This document shows, piece by piece, positions 25,365-34,623 of a DNA stretch of 64,000 nucleotides (position 1 is its first letter; each line of letters opens with the position of its first letter). The stretch lies in contig NZ_CP079195.1 in assembly GCF_019263805.1 (NCBI RefSeq), forward strand, positions 2,467,001 through 2,531,000. The letters are read 5' to 3'. The notes under the pieces are model-generated. The model did not search any database. It had not been told where the DNA came from and worked only from the letters and a program-made list of their open reading frames with translations. The stretch is from Polaribacter sp. NJDZ03 (lineage in GTDB: Bacteria; Bacteroidota; Bacteroidia; Flavobacteriales; Flavobacteriaceae). Both the position numbers and the translations under genes were made by a program.

Positions 25365-26207
25365 CTAATTCTTTAAAAAATAGATACAAAGCTCAGTTAC
25401 CTCCTCTAATTCTTTAGACATGTTTTCCTTTTTCCAAGGATGAGAAACATTAAAAACATGATCTGCATTTTTAATGATTTCAAATTGACTTTCAGCATTC
25501 CAAGAATGTATATTTTTACCTTCATCAATAGGGACAGAAGTATCTTTATCTCCGTGAATTATTAACTGTGGAATTTTTAATTTTGCTACCGCTTTCTGAA
25601 TATTTAAACGTGTTTCATTTTCTTTAAAATCTAAATAAAACTGATAGAAATGTGGCATATTTTGTTTTGTTCTTCCATTTAAAACGTATTTAACACCTGT
25701 TTTCTTCCAGTTTTCTAAATCGCCAATTGTTGAGCTTCTAGAACCAAAATCGCACACTGCAGCTAAGGAAATTACTTTTTTCACTCTTGCATCTTCATTT
25801 GCTTTTAGCAATACAATTCCGCCACCTCTACTATGTCCTATTATTGAAATATCATTAACAGCTACTTCATTTTTAAATTTTTCTTCAGATGAAATCCAAT
25901 CGATAACACTTTCTAAATCGTCTAATTCTTTGGTATAATTATTATTCCCAAACGCTTCTAAATCTGGAAAATCAATTGGGTTTTCAGCGGTACCTCCGTT
26001 ATGAGAAAAGTTGAATTTTATAAGGAAAAAACCTGCTTCTGCAAAAGCGTCTGCCATTAAATTCCAAGCGCCCCAATCTTTAAAACCTTTGTAACCATGA
26101 CAAAAAATAACTACTTTTTTTGGTTGATGATTCTCTTTGTAAAAAACATCTGTTACTATGGGTTTGCTGTGTTTTCCTTGAACAACTATATTTTTAATTC
26201 TATTCAT
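25365..26207 (-). CDS. Alpha/beta hydrolase, dienelactone/prolyl-oligopeptidase-like
   Basis: A 280-aa alpha/beta hydrolase. Oxyanion-hole region VVIFCHGYKGFKDWG, nucleophile S126 in GHSRGGG, an acid in HGDKDTSVP and a His in ADHVFNVSH. There is no signal peptide, so it is cytoplasmic. It precedes no obvious pathway gene; a LysE-type gene lies 10 bp upstream on the same strand and may be co-transcribed. The substrate is unknown. Confidence 0.82.
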   Translation of the reverse strand: MNRIKNIVVQGKHSKPIVTDVFYKENHQPKKVVIFCHGYKGFKDWGAWNLMADAFAEAGFFLIKFNFSHNGGTAENPIDFPDLEAFGNNNYTKELDDLESVIDWISSEEKFKNEVAVNDISIIGHSRGGGIVLLKANEDARVKKVISLAAVCDFGSRSSTIGDLENWKKTGVKYVLNGRTKQNMPHFYQFYLDFKENETRLNIQKAVAKLKIPQLIIHGDKDTSVPIDEGKNIHSWNAESQFEIIKNADHVFNVSHPWKKENMSKELEEVTELCIYFLKN

Positions 26208-26217
26208 CTTATGTCAA

Positions 26218-26823
26218 TTATATTACAAATTTAAGAAATGTTACCAATGCAAAACCACCTGTAATAAAACTAAGTAGTAAATTTATATTGTTGGTTAAAT
26301 TTCCAGTTTTTTGTTGAATCAATTTTGCGAAACGTCCGTATAAATACAATATAAGATACGTACCAAGTACAGAACCAAACACAAAAAGTAGTATTGAAAC
26401 CAGATCAAAACTAAAGCTATTAAATGTAATTAAAAAAGCTGTTGACCCGCAGAAAAAAGGAATTGCAAACATATTTAATAATGATAAGATAACGCCTGTA
26501 AAAAAAGTATTCTTGTGTTTAATTTCTAGTTGTTTCTTTTCTTTATTGTTTTGTTTAAAAAAGTAAACAGATAAAAAAACAAGAACTACAACGCCTGTTT
26601 TTTCTAATATTTCTAAAAATGTTGGGTTTTTAGAAACGTATTCTATAATATAAATAGAAAAATATACTTGCATAAAAACAACCATAGAAACACCTAATAT
26701 AAACTTGGTAAACTCTCTTTTATTAGCTTCTAAACTAATTTTTAAGGCAGTCATATTTAAGACACTTGGTAGCGTATATCCTAAAAAGGAAAAAACAAAA
26801 CCAAAGAAAAAAAGAGAAATCAT
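26218..26823 (-). CDS. LysE-type translocator paralogue 1
   Basis: A 201-aa membrane protein with about six helices and the fold of LysE/RhtB amino-acid exporters. The N-terminal GYTLPSVLNMTALKISLEANK contains the conserved P-x3-N-x3-L pattern of this flavobacterial branch. It is clearly related to the next two genes (N-terminus, SLLNMFAIPFF, GSVLGTY, LYGRFAKLIQQKTGNL). Last gene of a three-gene same-strand array. Substrate unknown. Confidence 0.75.
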   Translation of the reverse strand: MISLFFFGFVFSFLGYTLPSVLNMTALKISLEANKREFTKFILGVSMVVFMQVYFSIYIIEYVSKNPTFLEILEKTGVVVLVFLSVYFFKQNNKEKKQLEIKHKNTFFTGVILSLLNMFAIPFFCGSTAFLITFNSFSFDLVSILLFVFGSVLGTYLILYLYGRFAKLIQQKTGNLTNNINLLLSFITGGFALVTFLKFVI

Positions 26824-26880
26824 GTTACTTTATTTAGTAATAATTAAGTCGAAAGTAATGTTTAAAAATTACTATTATAA

Positions 26881-27501
26881 TTAAAACAACTGTTTTATAA
26901 GAGAAAAAACAGCGACCAAACCTGTTAGAATAGACAAGATTAAATTGATGTCTTTTGTGAGTTCCCCTGTTTTCTGTTGAATTATTTTTGCAAATTTCCC
27001 ATATAAAAATAGAATATAGAATGTTCCTAACACAGATCCTAAGGTGAAAAAAAATACAGAAACAGCATCAAAACTAAAGAGCTTAAAAACATCTAACGTA
27101 ATAATTGTTCCACTAAAAAAAGGAATGCCAAACATGTTTAAAATAGATAGTGCAATACCTGTTAGCAATGGGTTTCTATTTTTAGTTTTTACTGCATCAA
27201 TCTTTATTTTTCCTTTTTTAGATTCTTTATAAAAATAATAAGATAAAGCTATAAAAACAACGATTCCTACTTTTTCTAAGGTTTCTAAGATGGTTGGGTT
27301 TTGTGCAATGTATTTGATTAAAATAACGGCTATTATCACTTGAGGAATGATAATTAAAGAAACTCCGAATGCGTATTTGTTTGCAGCTTGTTTTCCTTTT
27401 TCTAAGCTAATTTTTAACGCCGTCATATTTAACATACTTGGTGTTATAGAGCCTACAAAAGAGAAAATAAATCCGAAGAAAAAAAGTAAAAAGATATTCA
27501 A
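26881..27501 (-). CDS. LysE-type translocator paralogue 2
   Basis: A 206-aa six-helix membrane protein, the middle member of a tandem array. It resembles paralogue 1 most closely (shared NMTALKISLE, AQNPTILETLEKVGI/SKNPTFLEILEKTGV, LYGKFAKIIQQKTGEL). It starts 6 bp after the stop of paralogue 3, so those two are tightly coupled. An exporter role is a family inference. Confidence 0.75.
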   Translation of the reverse strand: MNIFLLFFFGFIFSFVGSITPSMLNMTALKISLEKGKQAANKYAFGVSLIIIPQVIIAVILIKYIAQNPTILETLEKVGIVVFIALSYYFYKESKKGKIKIDAVKTKNRNPLLTGIALSILNMFGIPFFSGTIITLDVFKLFSFDAVSVFFFTLGSVLGTFYILFLYGKFAKIIQQKTGELTKDINLILSILTGLVAVFSLIKQLF

Positions 27502-27507
27502 AATAAA

Positions 27508-28131
27508 TTATTTATAGAGTAGAAAAACGAAGTTTCCTACAGCAACGACACCTGTTAAACACCCTAAAATTAAATCCATTTTAGAAGCAATAAAAGTTAG
27601 TTTATGTTCAATTTTTTTGGCAACAATTGCATACAATGAATATAATGTAAAAGAACCAATTGTAGAACCAATTGAAAAATAAAATCCATTTACGTAAGAA
27701 TATTCAAAATATTCTAATCCTATTAAAACAGAAATAGTTGTAAAATAAAATGGAATTGCAATAGTGTTTAAAAGAGACATACCAATACCATGTAAGTAAG
27801 CTTTAGATTTAGGTATTTCTTCTTTTACGTTCTTTTCTTTTGATGTAAAATACAGTCTAAAAAAATTAATAGATAATAACAAGAGAATACCTGTACCTAC
27901 CTTTTGTAATAAGGTTATGTACTCTGAGTTTTCCATTAATATACTCGATAAATAGGCACCTATATTGGCTTGAAAAAATAAAACGGTAGCGTAACCACCA
28001 ATAAGATAAAATGCTGCTTTTTTGCCATTTCTTAAACTGAATTTAACGACTGTTAAATTTAAAAAACTGGGTGTTATACTACCTACAACAGCAACAGTAA
28101 AACCTAAGAAAATAAAAATTAGAAAGCTCAT
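27508..28131 (-). CDS. LysE-type translocator paralogue 3
   Basis: A 207-aa six-helix membrane protein and the first gene of the array. It is more divergent than the other two (FLNLTVVKFSLRNGKKAAF in place of MLNMTALKISLEKGKQ) but keeps GSITPSFLN, SLLNTIAIPFYF and GSTIGSFTLYSLYAIVAK at matching positions. It follows the terminator of the upstream gdhA copy. Confidence 0.72.
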   Translation of the reverse strand: MSFLIFIFLGFTVAVVGSITPSFLNLTVVKFSLRNGKKAAFYLIGGYATVLFFQANIGAYLSSILMENSEYITLLQKVGTGILLLLSINFFRLYFTSKEKNVKEEIPKSKAYLHGIGMSLLNTIAIPFYFTTISVLIGLEYFEYSYVNGFYFSIGSTIGSFTLYSLYAIVAKKIEHKLTFIASKMDLILGCLTGVVAVGNFVFLLYK

Positions 28132-28161
28132 GAATTATTTTTTATATAGGCAAATAAACAA

Positions 28162-28189
28162 AAAAACGCGCCAAAAAATTGACGCGTTT
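28162..28189 (-). terminator. Terminator of glutamate dehydrogenase 1
   Basis: On the minus strand AAACGCGTCAA pairs with TTGGCGCGTTT (one U-G wobble) across a T5 loop and is followed by a T run. It lies about 30 bp after the gdhA stop and before the LysE array. Confidence 0.8.
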
Positions 28190-28220
28190 CATTTATATAA
28201 TAACTTATAAGAATTTTTTA

Positions 28221-29576
28221 CTATACTACACCTTGCGCTAACATTGCATTTGCAATCTTTACAAAACCTGCAATATTTGCTCCTTTTATATAATCTATAG
28301 ATCCATCTTCATTTTCACCATATTCTACACAAGAATCATGTATTTTTTGCATAATTTCTTTTAACTTTTCATCTACTTTTTCACTAGACCAGTTTAACCT
28401 TAATGAATTCTGACTCATTTCTAAACCAGAAGTTGCAACACCACCAGCATTAGATGCTTTACCTGGAGCAAATAATATTTTTGCTTTTTGATATTCATGA
28501 ACAGCCTCTGGTGTAGAAGGCATATTTGCACCTTCAGTTACACAGATACAACCGTTGTTAATTAATGTTTTTGCTTCTTCACCATTTAACTCGTTTTGAG
28601 TAGCACATGGCAATGCAATATCACATTTAACAGACCAAGGTCTTTCTCCTTTAAAATATTTTGCTTTTGGGTATTCTTCTAAATATTCGCTAATTCTGCC
28701 ACGTTTTTCATTTTTAAGATACATAATGTGGTTTAATTTTTCTGCATCAATACCATCTTCATCGTAAATATATCCTCCAGAATCTGAAAGCGTTAATACT
28801 TTTGCTCCAAATTCAATAGCTTTTTCAGCTGCATATTGTGCAACATTTCCTGATCCAGAAATCACTACATTTTTTCCTTTAAAAGATTCGTTTTTACGTT
28901 TTAGCATAGATGCTGCAAAATATACAGTACCGTAACCTGTAGCTTCTGGTCTTATTAATGAGCCACCATATTCTATTCCTTTTCCTGTTAAAACGCCTGT
29001 AAATTCTGTTCTCAATTTTTTATACATTCCAAACAAATAGCCAATTTCTCTTCCTCCAACGCCAATATCTCCGGCAGGCACATCTGTATTTGGTCCAATA
29101 TGTTTTTGCAATTCACTCATAAAGTTTTGGCAAAAACTCATAATCTCACGATCAGATTTTCCTTTCGGATCAAAATCTGCACCTCCTTTACCACCACCCA
29201 TTGGTAATGTTGTTAAAGAGTTTTTAAATACTTGCTCAAAAGCCAAAAACTTTAAAATACTAGCATTTACAGATGGATGAAATCTTAAACCACCTTTGTA
29301 GGGGCCAATTGCAGAATTCATTTGTACTCTATAGCCTCTATTAACTCTTATTTCTCCTTTATCATCTATCCATGTAACTCTAAAAGAAATTAATCTTTCA
29401 GGTTCTACCATTCTTAATAAAATATTTTTGCCGTAATACTTTTTATTTTCAATAATAAAAGGAATTAAAGTTTCGGCAACTTCTTTAACTGCTTGTAAAA
29501 ACTCAGGTTCATGGCTGTTTCTTTTTTCAACCAACTGCATAAAATCTTCTATTTGGGTCTCTATTTTTGTAAGCAT
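28221..29576 (-). CDS. gdhA: NADP-type glutamate dehydrogenase, copy 1
   Basis: A 451-aa hexameric-type glutamate dehydrogenase. The substrate-binding segment GGLRFHPSVNASILKFL, the catalytic-lysine motif PMGGGKGG and the second motif VPAGDIGVGGREIGY are all present. The Rossmann domain begins near VVISGSGNVAQYAA. The class converts 2-oxoglutarate and ammonium to glutamate. A close paralogue lies immediately upstream with its own promoter and terminator, so the two are independent units. The close GS-N-A fingerprint suggests the NADP class, though cofactor use cannot be fixed by eye. Confidence 0.92.
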   Translation of the reverse strand: MLTKIETQIEDFMQLVEKRNSHEPEFLQAVKEVAETLIPFIIENKKYYGKNILLRMVEPERLISFRVTWIDDKGEIRVNRGYRVQMNSAIGPYKGGLRFHPSVNASILKFLAFEQVFKNSLTTLPMGGGKGGADFDPKGKSDREIMSFCQNFMSELQKHIGPNTDVPAGDIGVGGREIGYLFGMYKKLRTEFTGVLTGKGIEYGGSLIRPEATGYGTVYFAASMLKRKNESFKGKNVVISGSGNVAQYAAEKAIEFGAKVLTLSDSGGYIYDEDGIDAEKLNHIMYLKNEKRGRISEYLEEYPKAKYFKGERPWSVKCDIALPCATQNELNGEEAKTLINNGCICVTEGANMPSTPEAVHEYQKAKILFAPGKASNAGGVATSGLEMSQNSLRLNWSSEKVDEKLKEIMQKIHDSCVEYGENEDGSIDYIKGANIAGFVKIANAMLAQGVV

Positions 29577-29608
29577 TTTTTTTGAATTTTATAAACATTT
29601 AACGAAAA

Positions 29609-29616
29609 CAAATATA
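29609..29616 (-). promoter_or_regulatory. -7 element of gdhA copy 1
   Basis: Minus-strand TATATTTG matches TAnnTTTG exactly, about 33 bp before the start codon. Confidence 0.6.
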
Positions 29617-29894
29617 AGTTATTTTCAATATTAGTAATCTTAAAATAATCAAAATTATGTATTCATATCCGTTAAAATTAGACCTATAAGTCTTTGCAAA
29701 AACTAAATTTTATTATTTAGAACTGCTCTTATTATCACTATATTTTACTACTGTTCTATTTTTATTTTAATCACGGTAACTAACATTTATATAAGATTTT
29801 TAGTAGGTCTATAAAACATGCACTTATTTATTTAAATACAGTTATAACTCATAAAATAAATGAGATTACCAGATATTTATATAAAAATCAAAAA

Positions 29895-29923
29895 AAAACG
29901 CATCAAAAGGATTGATGCGTTTT
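29895..29923 (-). terminator. Terminator of glutamate dehydrogenase 2
   Basis: A 12-bp perfect stem AAAACGCATCAA / TTGATGCGTTTT with a 5-base loop and an extra A run on the left, which becomes a T tract on the minus strand. Confidence 0.85.
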
Positions 29924-29941
29924 AGTCTTTAATTTATTTTT

Positions 29942-31279
29942 TTATATAACTCCTAAGTCTAACATAGAATCTGCAACTTTAATAAAACCAGCAATATTTG
30001 CCCCCTTTACATAATTTACATAGCCATCTTCTTCTGTTCCGTATACTAAACAAGCTGTATGAATTGAATGCATTATTTGATGTAATTTTTCATCGACTTC
30101 TTCTTTCGTCCAGTTTAGTTTCATTGCATTTTGCGACATTTCTAAACCAGAAACTCCAACTCCACCCGCATTTACTGCTTTACCAGGTGCGTATAAAATT
30201 TTAGCATCATGAAATGCATGAACAGCTTCTGGAGTACAACCCATATTAGAAACTTCTGCAATATACTGTACGCCATTTGCAATTAATTTTAAGGCATCTT
30301 CTCCATTTAATTCATTTTGAGTAGCACAAGGCATTGCAATATCACATTTTACACTCCATGGTTTTTCATTAGGATAAAATTTTGCTTCAGGAAATTCATC
30401 TACATACGGCGAAACAATATCGTTATTAGATGCTCTTAACTGTAATAAGTAACTAATTTTATCATCATCTAAACCTTTTTCATCGTAAATATATCCGTCA
30501 GGACCAGAAATTGTAACTACTTTTCCGCCTAATTCTGTAATTTTTAAAGCCACACCCCACGTTACGTTTCCAAAACCAGAAAGTGCTACTATTTTACCTT
30601 TAAAATTATCATTTTTAGTTTCTAATATTTCTTTTGTAAAGTAAACACCACCAAAACCTGTTGCTTCTGGTCTTATTAAGCTTCCTCCCCAATTTAAACC
30701 TTTTCCTGTAAAAACGCCTGTATGTTCTTGTTGTAATTTTTTGTACATACCGTACATAAACCCAATTTCTCTACCACCAGTTCCAATATCTCCAGCTGGT
30801 ACATCTGTACTAGGTCCAATCATTCTCCATAACTCTAACATAAATGCTTGGCAAAAACGCATAATCTCAGTGTCCGATTTTCCTTTTGGATTAAAGTCAG
30901 AACCACCTTTTCCACCTCCCATTGGTAGTGTTGTTAAGGCGTTTTTAAATATTTGCTCGAATCCTAAAAATTTTAAGATACTTAAGTTTACACTTGGGTG
31001 TAAGCGAATACCTCCTTTATATGGTCCTATTGCATTATTAAACTGTACTCTATGACCAATATTTACTTGAACCTGTCCTGCATCATCAATCCAAGAAATT
31101 CTAAAGGTTAAAATTCTATCTGGTTCTACTAAACGCTCAATAATTTTAGCCGCTTCGTATTGTGGATTTTCATTATAAATTGTCTCAATAGACTCTAAAA
31201 CCTCTTTAACAGCCTGTAAATATTCTTTTTCACCAGGGTGTTTTGTTTCCAAATTTGTTAAAATTTCTTTTACATTCAT
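29942..31279 (-). CDS. gdhA: NADP-type glutamate dehydrogenase, copy 2
   Basis: A 445-aa paralogue of the neighbouring gene, with the same motifs (GGIRLHPSVNLSILKFL, PMGGGKGG, VPAGDIGTGGREIGF) but a different Rossmann loop (VALSGFGNVTWGVALK, with Phe and Trp where copy 1 has Ser and Ala). That FGN-TWG form is the usual one in bacterial NADP-GDHs. The two copies are clearly diverged, so the duplication is not recent. It has its own -7 element and terminator. Confidence 0.92.
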   Translation of the reverse strand: MNVKEILTNLETKHPGEKEYLQAVKEVLESIETIYNENPQYEAAKIIERLVEPDRILTFRISWIDDAGQVQVNIGHRVQFNNAIGPYKGGIRLHPSVNLSILKFLGFEQIFKNALTTLPMGGGKGGSDFNPKGKSDTEIMRFCQAFMLELWRMIGPSTDVPAGDIGTGGREIGFMYGMYKKLQQEHTGVFTGKGLNWGGSLIRPEATGFGGVYFTKEILETKNDNFKGKIVALSGFGNVTWGVALKITELGGKVVTISGPDGYIYDEKGLDDDKISYLLQLRASNNDIVSPYVDEFPEAKFYPNEKPWSVKCDIAMPCATQNELNGEDALKLIANGVQYIAEVSNMGCTPEAVHAFHDAKILYAPGKAVNAGGVGVSGLEMSQNAMKLNWTKEEVDEKLHQIMHSIHTACLVYGTEEDGYVNYVKGANIAGFIKVADSMLDLGVI

Positions 31280-31320
31280 AATGGTATAATTAGTAATTTT
31301 TTATTGAATAACTTGTACTT

Positions 31321-31328
31321 CAAAAATA
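31321..31328 (-). promoter_or_regulatory. -7 element of gdhA copy 2
   Basis: Minus-strand TATTTTTG fits TAnnTTTG, about 42 bp before the start codon. Confidence 0.5.
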
Positions 31329-31456
31329 CATTTTAAAATTGATTTTAAAATAAAATAGTCAGCATGTTTTTTGACAATTAACAATATTTTATCCTTTTTC
31401 TAAGAATCTGAATATTAATTCATTTATTTAAGGTGTTTTTTTATAATATATACATT

Positions 31457-34400
31457 TTACATAAACCCTTCTGGAGGTAATTCCTCAAATGATTCTTCTT
31501 TATTTGAAGTACTGTTTTCCAAGGAAATACCTTCTTTAAAAATAACTGCTTTATTATTTTTACCATCAATAATAACAGTAAGGTCCTTTTTAAAAGAAAT
31601 ATGCCTTAAATAAGAATCTTCAAAAACAGCTTCTTGATTATTTAAATAATCTACATCAAAAAAGCCATCTTTTATAAACGGGTTTATAGTTAAATAGCCC
31701 ACTTTAAAAGAGGTTAAATTTTGAAAAAAATGGGTTCCCTGACTTGGGTCTATTCTAAAATCATTTAAACCAGATTCTACAATTATTTTTGCTGCTGATA
31801 TTTGAGACCAAAGCACCGGAATGCCTAACCAAGAATCGCTAGATCCCCAACGCCCGGGCCCCACTAAAATATAGGGTTTGTCTAGTGCCACAAATTTTTT
31901 ATTAATTTCTTCTACTGCACTTGCAATATCTCTTGTATTTGCAGAATTAAACGTTTCTGGTTTTACATAAACTACATCACAGATGTTTTCATATTTACCA
32001 TTTCCTAAAGCGGATTCAGAATAAATGATGGTTTCAGAAATATCTAAATTTTCAGGCAATTTACTTACGGTTTCCACACTTTCTATGATGGGTCTTATCT
32101 GCAAAAAGCTAAATTCTTTTGGTTTACCTGTAGGAACATCTAATTTTACTGCAAATTCTATTTCTATTGGGTTTCTCATTTCTCGTTGCCCAACACGTAA
32201 GAGTTCTTGTAAAATTTCTGGCAATGGAAACGTATTGTATTTTAAAATATTATCGAACGTAATTACACGAATACCATCATGCATTACACCAGGTCTAATC
32301 ATATTATTTTGTAAATCATAGGTAGATGCTACAAACTTTAAAGACCCATGATTTTCTGCTTTTCTAATCGTTACCTTCTTTTTATTGATAGCTTCACAAG
32401 TTGAAACCTTATAACTATCTGGGTTTAAATCTAAACCATAAAAATACTGTTGCGTTTCTCTTTGCGTAGAACCTGGAGAAGATAGTTGTAATATTTTTTT
32501 AGGATAAGAAGGTGAAAAACGTAATGTTTGTCCGCCACCCACTATTATTTCCCCTAAACCTAAAGCAATATTGGCAATTCCTTCACTTGCCTTTTCATCT
32601 CCAATGGGATAAAAATTAATAGAACGTGCTACCCCAGAAATGTTTGGATAATATACATCTTGATATGGCTTACCGATAACTTCTTGTAAAATTACAGCCA
32701 TTTTATCTTCTTCTATAGTATGTGATATTGCTTTTAAATATGCTTTACTGTTTTCAAAAAAAGCAGATGCAATAACAGATTTAATTGCATTAGAAACCAT
32801 TTCAACTTTTTTGTTTATTTCAGAATTTGGAATCATGTAGGTTGCAAAAACACCTGCAAAAGGCTGATAATTTGAGTCTTCTAACATACTAGATGATCGT
32901 ACTGCAATAGGACAAGTAGTGGTTTTTAAAAATGCTCTAATATCTTCTAAAGCCCATTCTGGTAAATCTTTAGAAATAAATTCGTTTAATATTTTATCAT
33001 CATCTGTACATTTTGCTGCAAATTTTATTAGTTTATGGGTTTCTATAAACTGATCAAAAACTTCTGTACTTATTACAACAGTTCTTGGTATAGTAATACT
33101 TACGTTTTTATATTTGTTATATAAATTATTGCGTTTTAAAAAGGAATCTATAAAAGCTAAACCTCTTGCTTTACCTCCTAAAGCACCTTCACCAATTCGT
33201 GCATAACCAACAAACTCATCGTATTTATCTTTGTTAAACTTTACAATTACACCTCTAGATCTATAAACTAAATATGACTTAATAGAATTAAGTAAGAAAT
33301 CTCTTATTTGACCATTGTTTTCAAATTCATCATATTCTATAACGCTCAATAAATCTGCTAAAGGAAACAGCGCTCTAGATTTTAACCATTTAGAAAACTC
33401 ACTTCTTTTTGCGTGATACATCAAACAATCTTCAGTAACTTTCTTTATAGCTCTTTGAAATTCTCCTAAATCTTTAGCTGTTGCTAAAACTTTCATTTGA
33501 GTAGGATCCCAAAACTCGAAATCTCCAAAAGCAAAGTATTTTATAATGTAATTTTTAATATCAACTCCTAAAGTTTCTGAGTGTTTATATAAAAATTTAC
33601 CTTTCAATTCTAACGTTCGCCTCTCATTATTTTCATTAGATGATTGCATTAAAAAAGGAAAATAACGTTTATATTTTCTTACATAATCTAATAATAAAAA
33701 ACCTGCTTCTTTGTTTCTAACTCCGTCTTTAAAGTAATTAACATCAGAAATTACACCTAGTAAATTTTCTTTGTACGTATCAAATAATTCAATACCTTCT
33801 TCAAAAGTAGTGGCTAGTAAAATTTTTGGTCTCCCTCGCATTAACAGCATTTTTCTATGCTCGTTTAATCCTTCAGACATTAATCCTTGTGTTTGTTTAA
33901 GAATCACTTTATAGATAAGCGGAATATATCTAGAATAAAACTTCAGTGAATCTTCTACCAATAAAATGGCTTTAACACCAATCGTATTAATATCAACTTC
34001 AGCATTCATTCTATCTTCAGTTAATTTAATAATTGCCAAAAATATATCTGCATTACCATTCCAATGAAAAACAAAATCTATACTATCTGTATTTTCTTTT
34101 TGTAATTTACTTCTTAATTGAGAAGAATGATGACTTAAAGCTGCTATTGGAACATTTGGGTATGCTTCTTTAATTTTTTTTGAAGTTTCAAAAGCATTGT
34201 AATTACCAATATCTAACCAAGTAATAACAATGTCTATTTGGTGAGTCTCCATCATTTTAATTGCTCTCTTAGCAGAATTTGCATGAATAAAGTTTGGTGG
34301 ATGCCTTAGGTTTAAAGAAGTGTATTCATTAAAAATTCGTTCTTCAATTCTACCATCTTCTTCAAGCATATAAAAATCGTAGTTAGAACAAACTATTAAT

Positions 34401-34489
34401 ACCTTATTAATTCTATTTTGCATTAATTTATCAAAAGTTACCTCCTTAAAAGCATACGTTTTTAAATTAGATAAGATATTTTCTTTCAT
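31457..34489 (-). CDS. PEP/pyruvate-binding (PPDK N-terminal-like) protein with two receiver-like domains
   Basis: A 1010-aa cytoplasmic protein. Residues about 28-150 look like a degenerate receiver (DIVITWLDIGN has Trp where the phospho-Asp is expected). Residues about 172-300 form a second receiver-like domain beginning AILLVEDS, with D249 in GVISDVNYFKDG. From about 435 (GALGGKARGLAFIDSFL) to 830 it matches the ATP-grasp nucleotide-binding domain of PPDK and PEP synthase, including IAVRSSSMLEDSNYQPFAGV. The swivelling His domain and the PEP/pyruvate barrel are missing; instead a C-terminal region contains ILVGPGRWGSSDSWLGIPV. Homologues are widespread in Bacteroidota, but no function is known to me. 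It is divergent from pheS. Confidence 0.8.
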   Translation of the reverse strand: MKENILSNLKTYAFKEVTFDKLMQNRINKVLIVCSNYDFYMLEEDGRIEERIFNEYTSLNLRHPPNFIHANSAKRAIKMMETHQIDIVITWLDIGNYNAFETSKKIKEAYPNVPIAALSHHSSQLRSKLQKENTDSIDFVFHWNGNADIFLAIIKLTEDRMNAEVDINTIGVKAILLVEDSLKFYSRYIPLIYKVILKQTQGLMSEGLNEHRKMLLMRGRPKILLATTFEEGIELFDTYKENLLGVISDVNYFKDGVRNKEAGFLLLDYVRKYKRYFPFLMQSSNENNERRTLELKGKFLYKHSETLGVDIKNYIIKYFAFGDFEFWDPTQMKVLATAKDLGEFQRAIKKVTEDCLMYHAKRSEFSKWLKSRALFPLADLLSVIEYDEFENNGQIRDFLLNSIKSYLVYRSRGVIVKFNKDKYDEFVGYARIGEGALGGKARGLAFIDSFLKRNNLYNKYKNVSITIPRTVVISTEVFDQFIETHKLIKFAAKCTDDDKILNEFISKDLPEWALEDIRAFLKTTTCPIAVRSSSMLEDSNYQPFAGVFATYMIPNSEINKKVEMVSNAIKSVIASAFFENSKAYLKAISHTIEEDKMAVILQEVIGKPYQDVYYPNISGVARSINFYPIGDEKASEGIANIALGLGEIIVGGGQTLRFSPSYPKKILQLSSPGSTQRETQQYFYGLDLNPDSYKVSTCEAINKKKVTIRKAENHGSLKFVASTYDLQNNMIRPGVMHDGIRVITFDNILKYNTFPLPEILQELLRVGQREMRNPIEIEFAVKLDVPTGKPKEFSFLQIRPIIESVETVSKLPENLDISETIIYSESALGNGKYENICDVVYVKPETFNSANTRDIASAVEEINKKFVALDKPYILVGPGRWGSSDSWLGIPVLWSQISAAKIIVESGLNDFRIDPSQGTHFFQNLTSFKVGYLTINPFIKDGFFDVDYLNNQEAVFEDSYLRHISFKKDLTVIIDGKNNKAVIFKEGISLENSTSNKEESFEELPPEGFM

Positions 34490-34623
34490 TATTATACTGT
34501 TTTATATAACTTACAATATATTAATTTTCTAGTTTAGAACATTAATAATTTGTAAGTATTCAGCTCAAAATTAGATTCAACAAAAATAAAAATGTGTAAA
34601 TTCGCCATCTAATTTAGTATGTA

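Larger units (their letters stand above)
29577..29941. other. Spacer between the two gdhA genes
   Basis: About 365 bp of AT-rich DNA. It holds the promoter of copy 1 near its left end and the terminator of copy 2 at its right end. Between them I see no gene or clear repeat. Confidence 0.6.
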
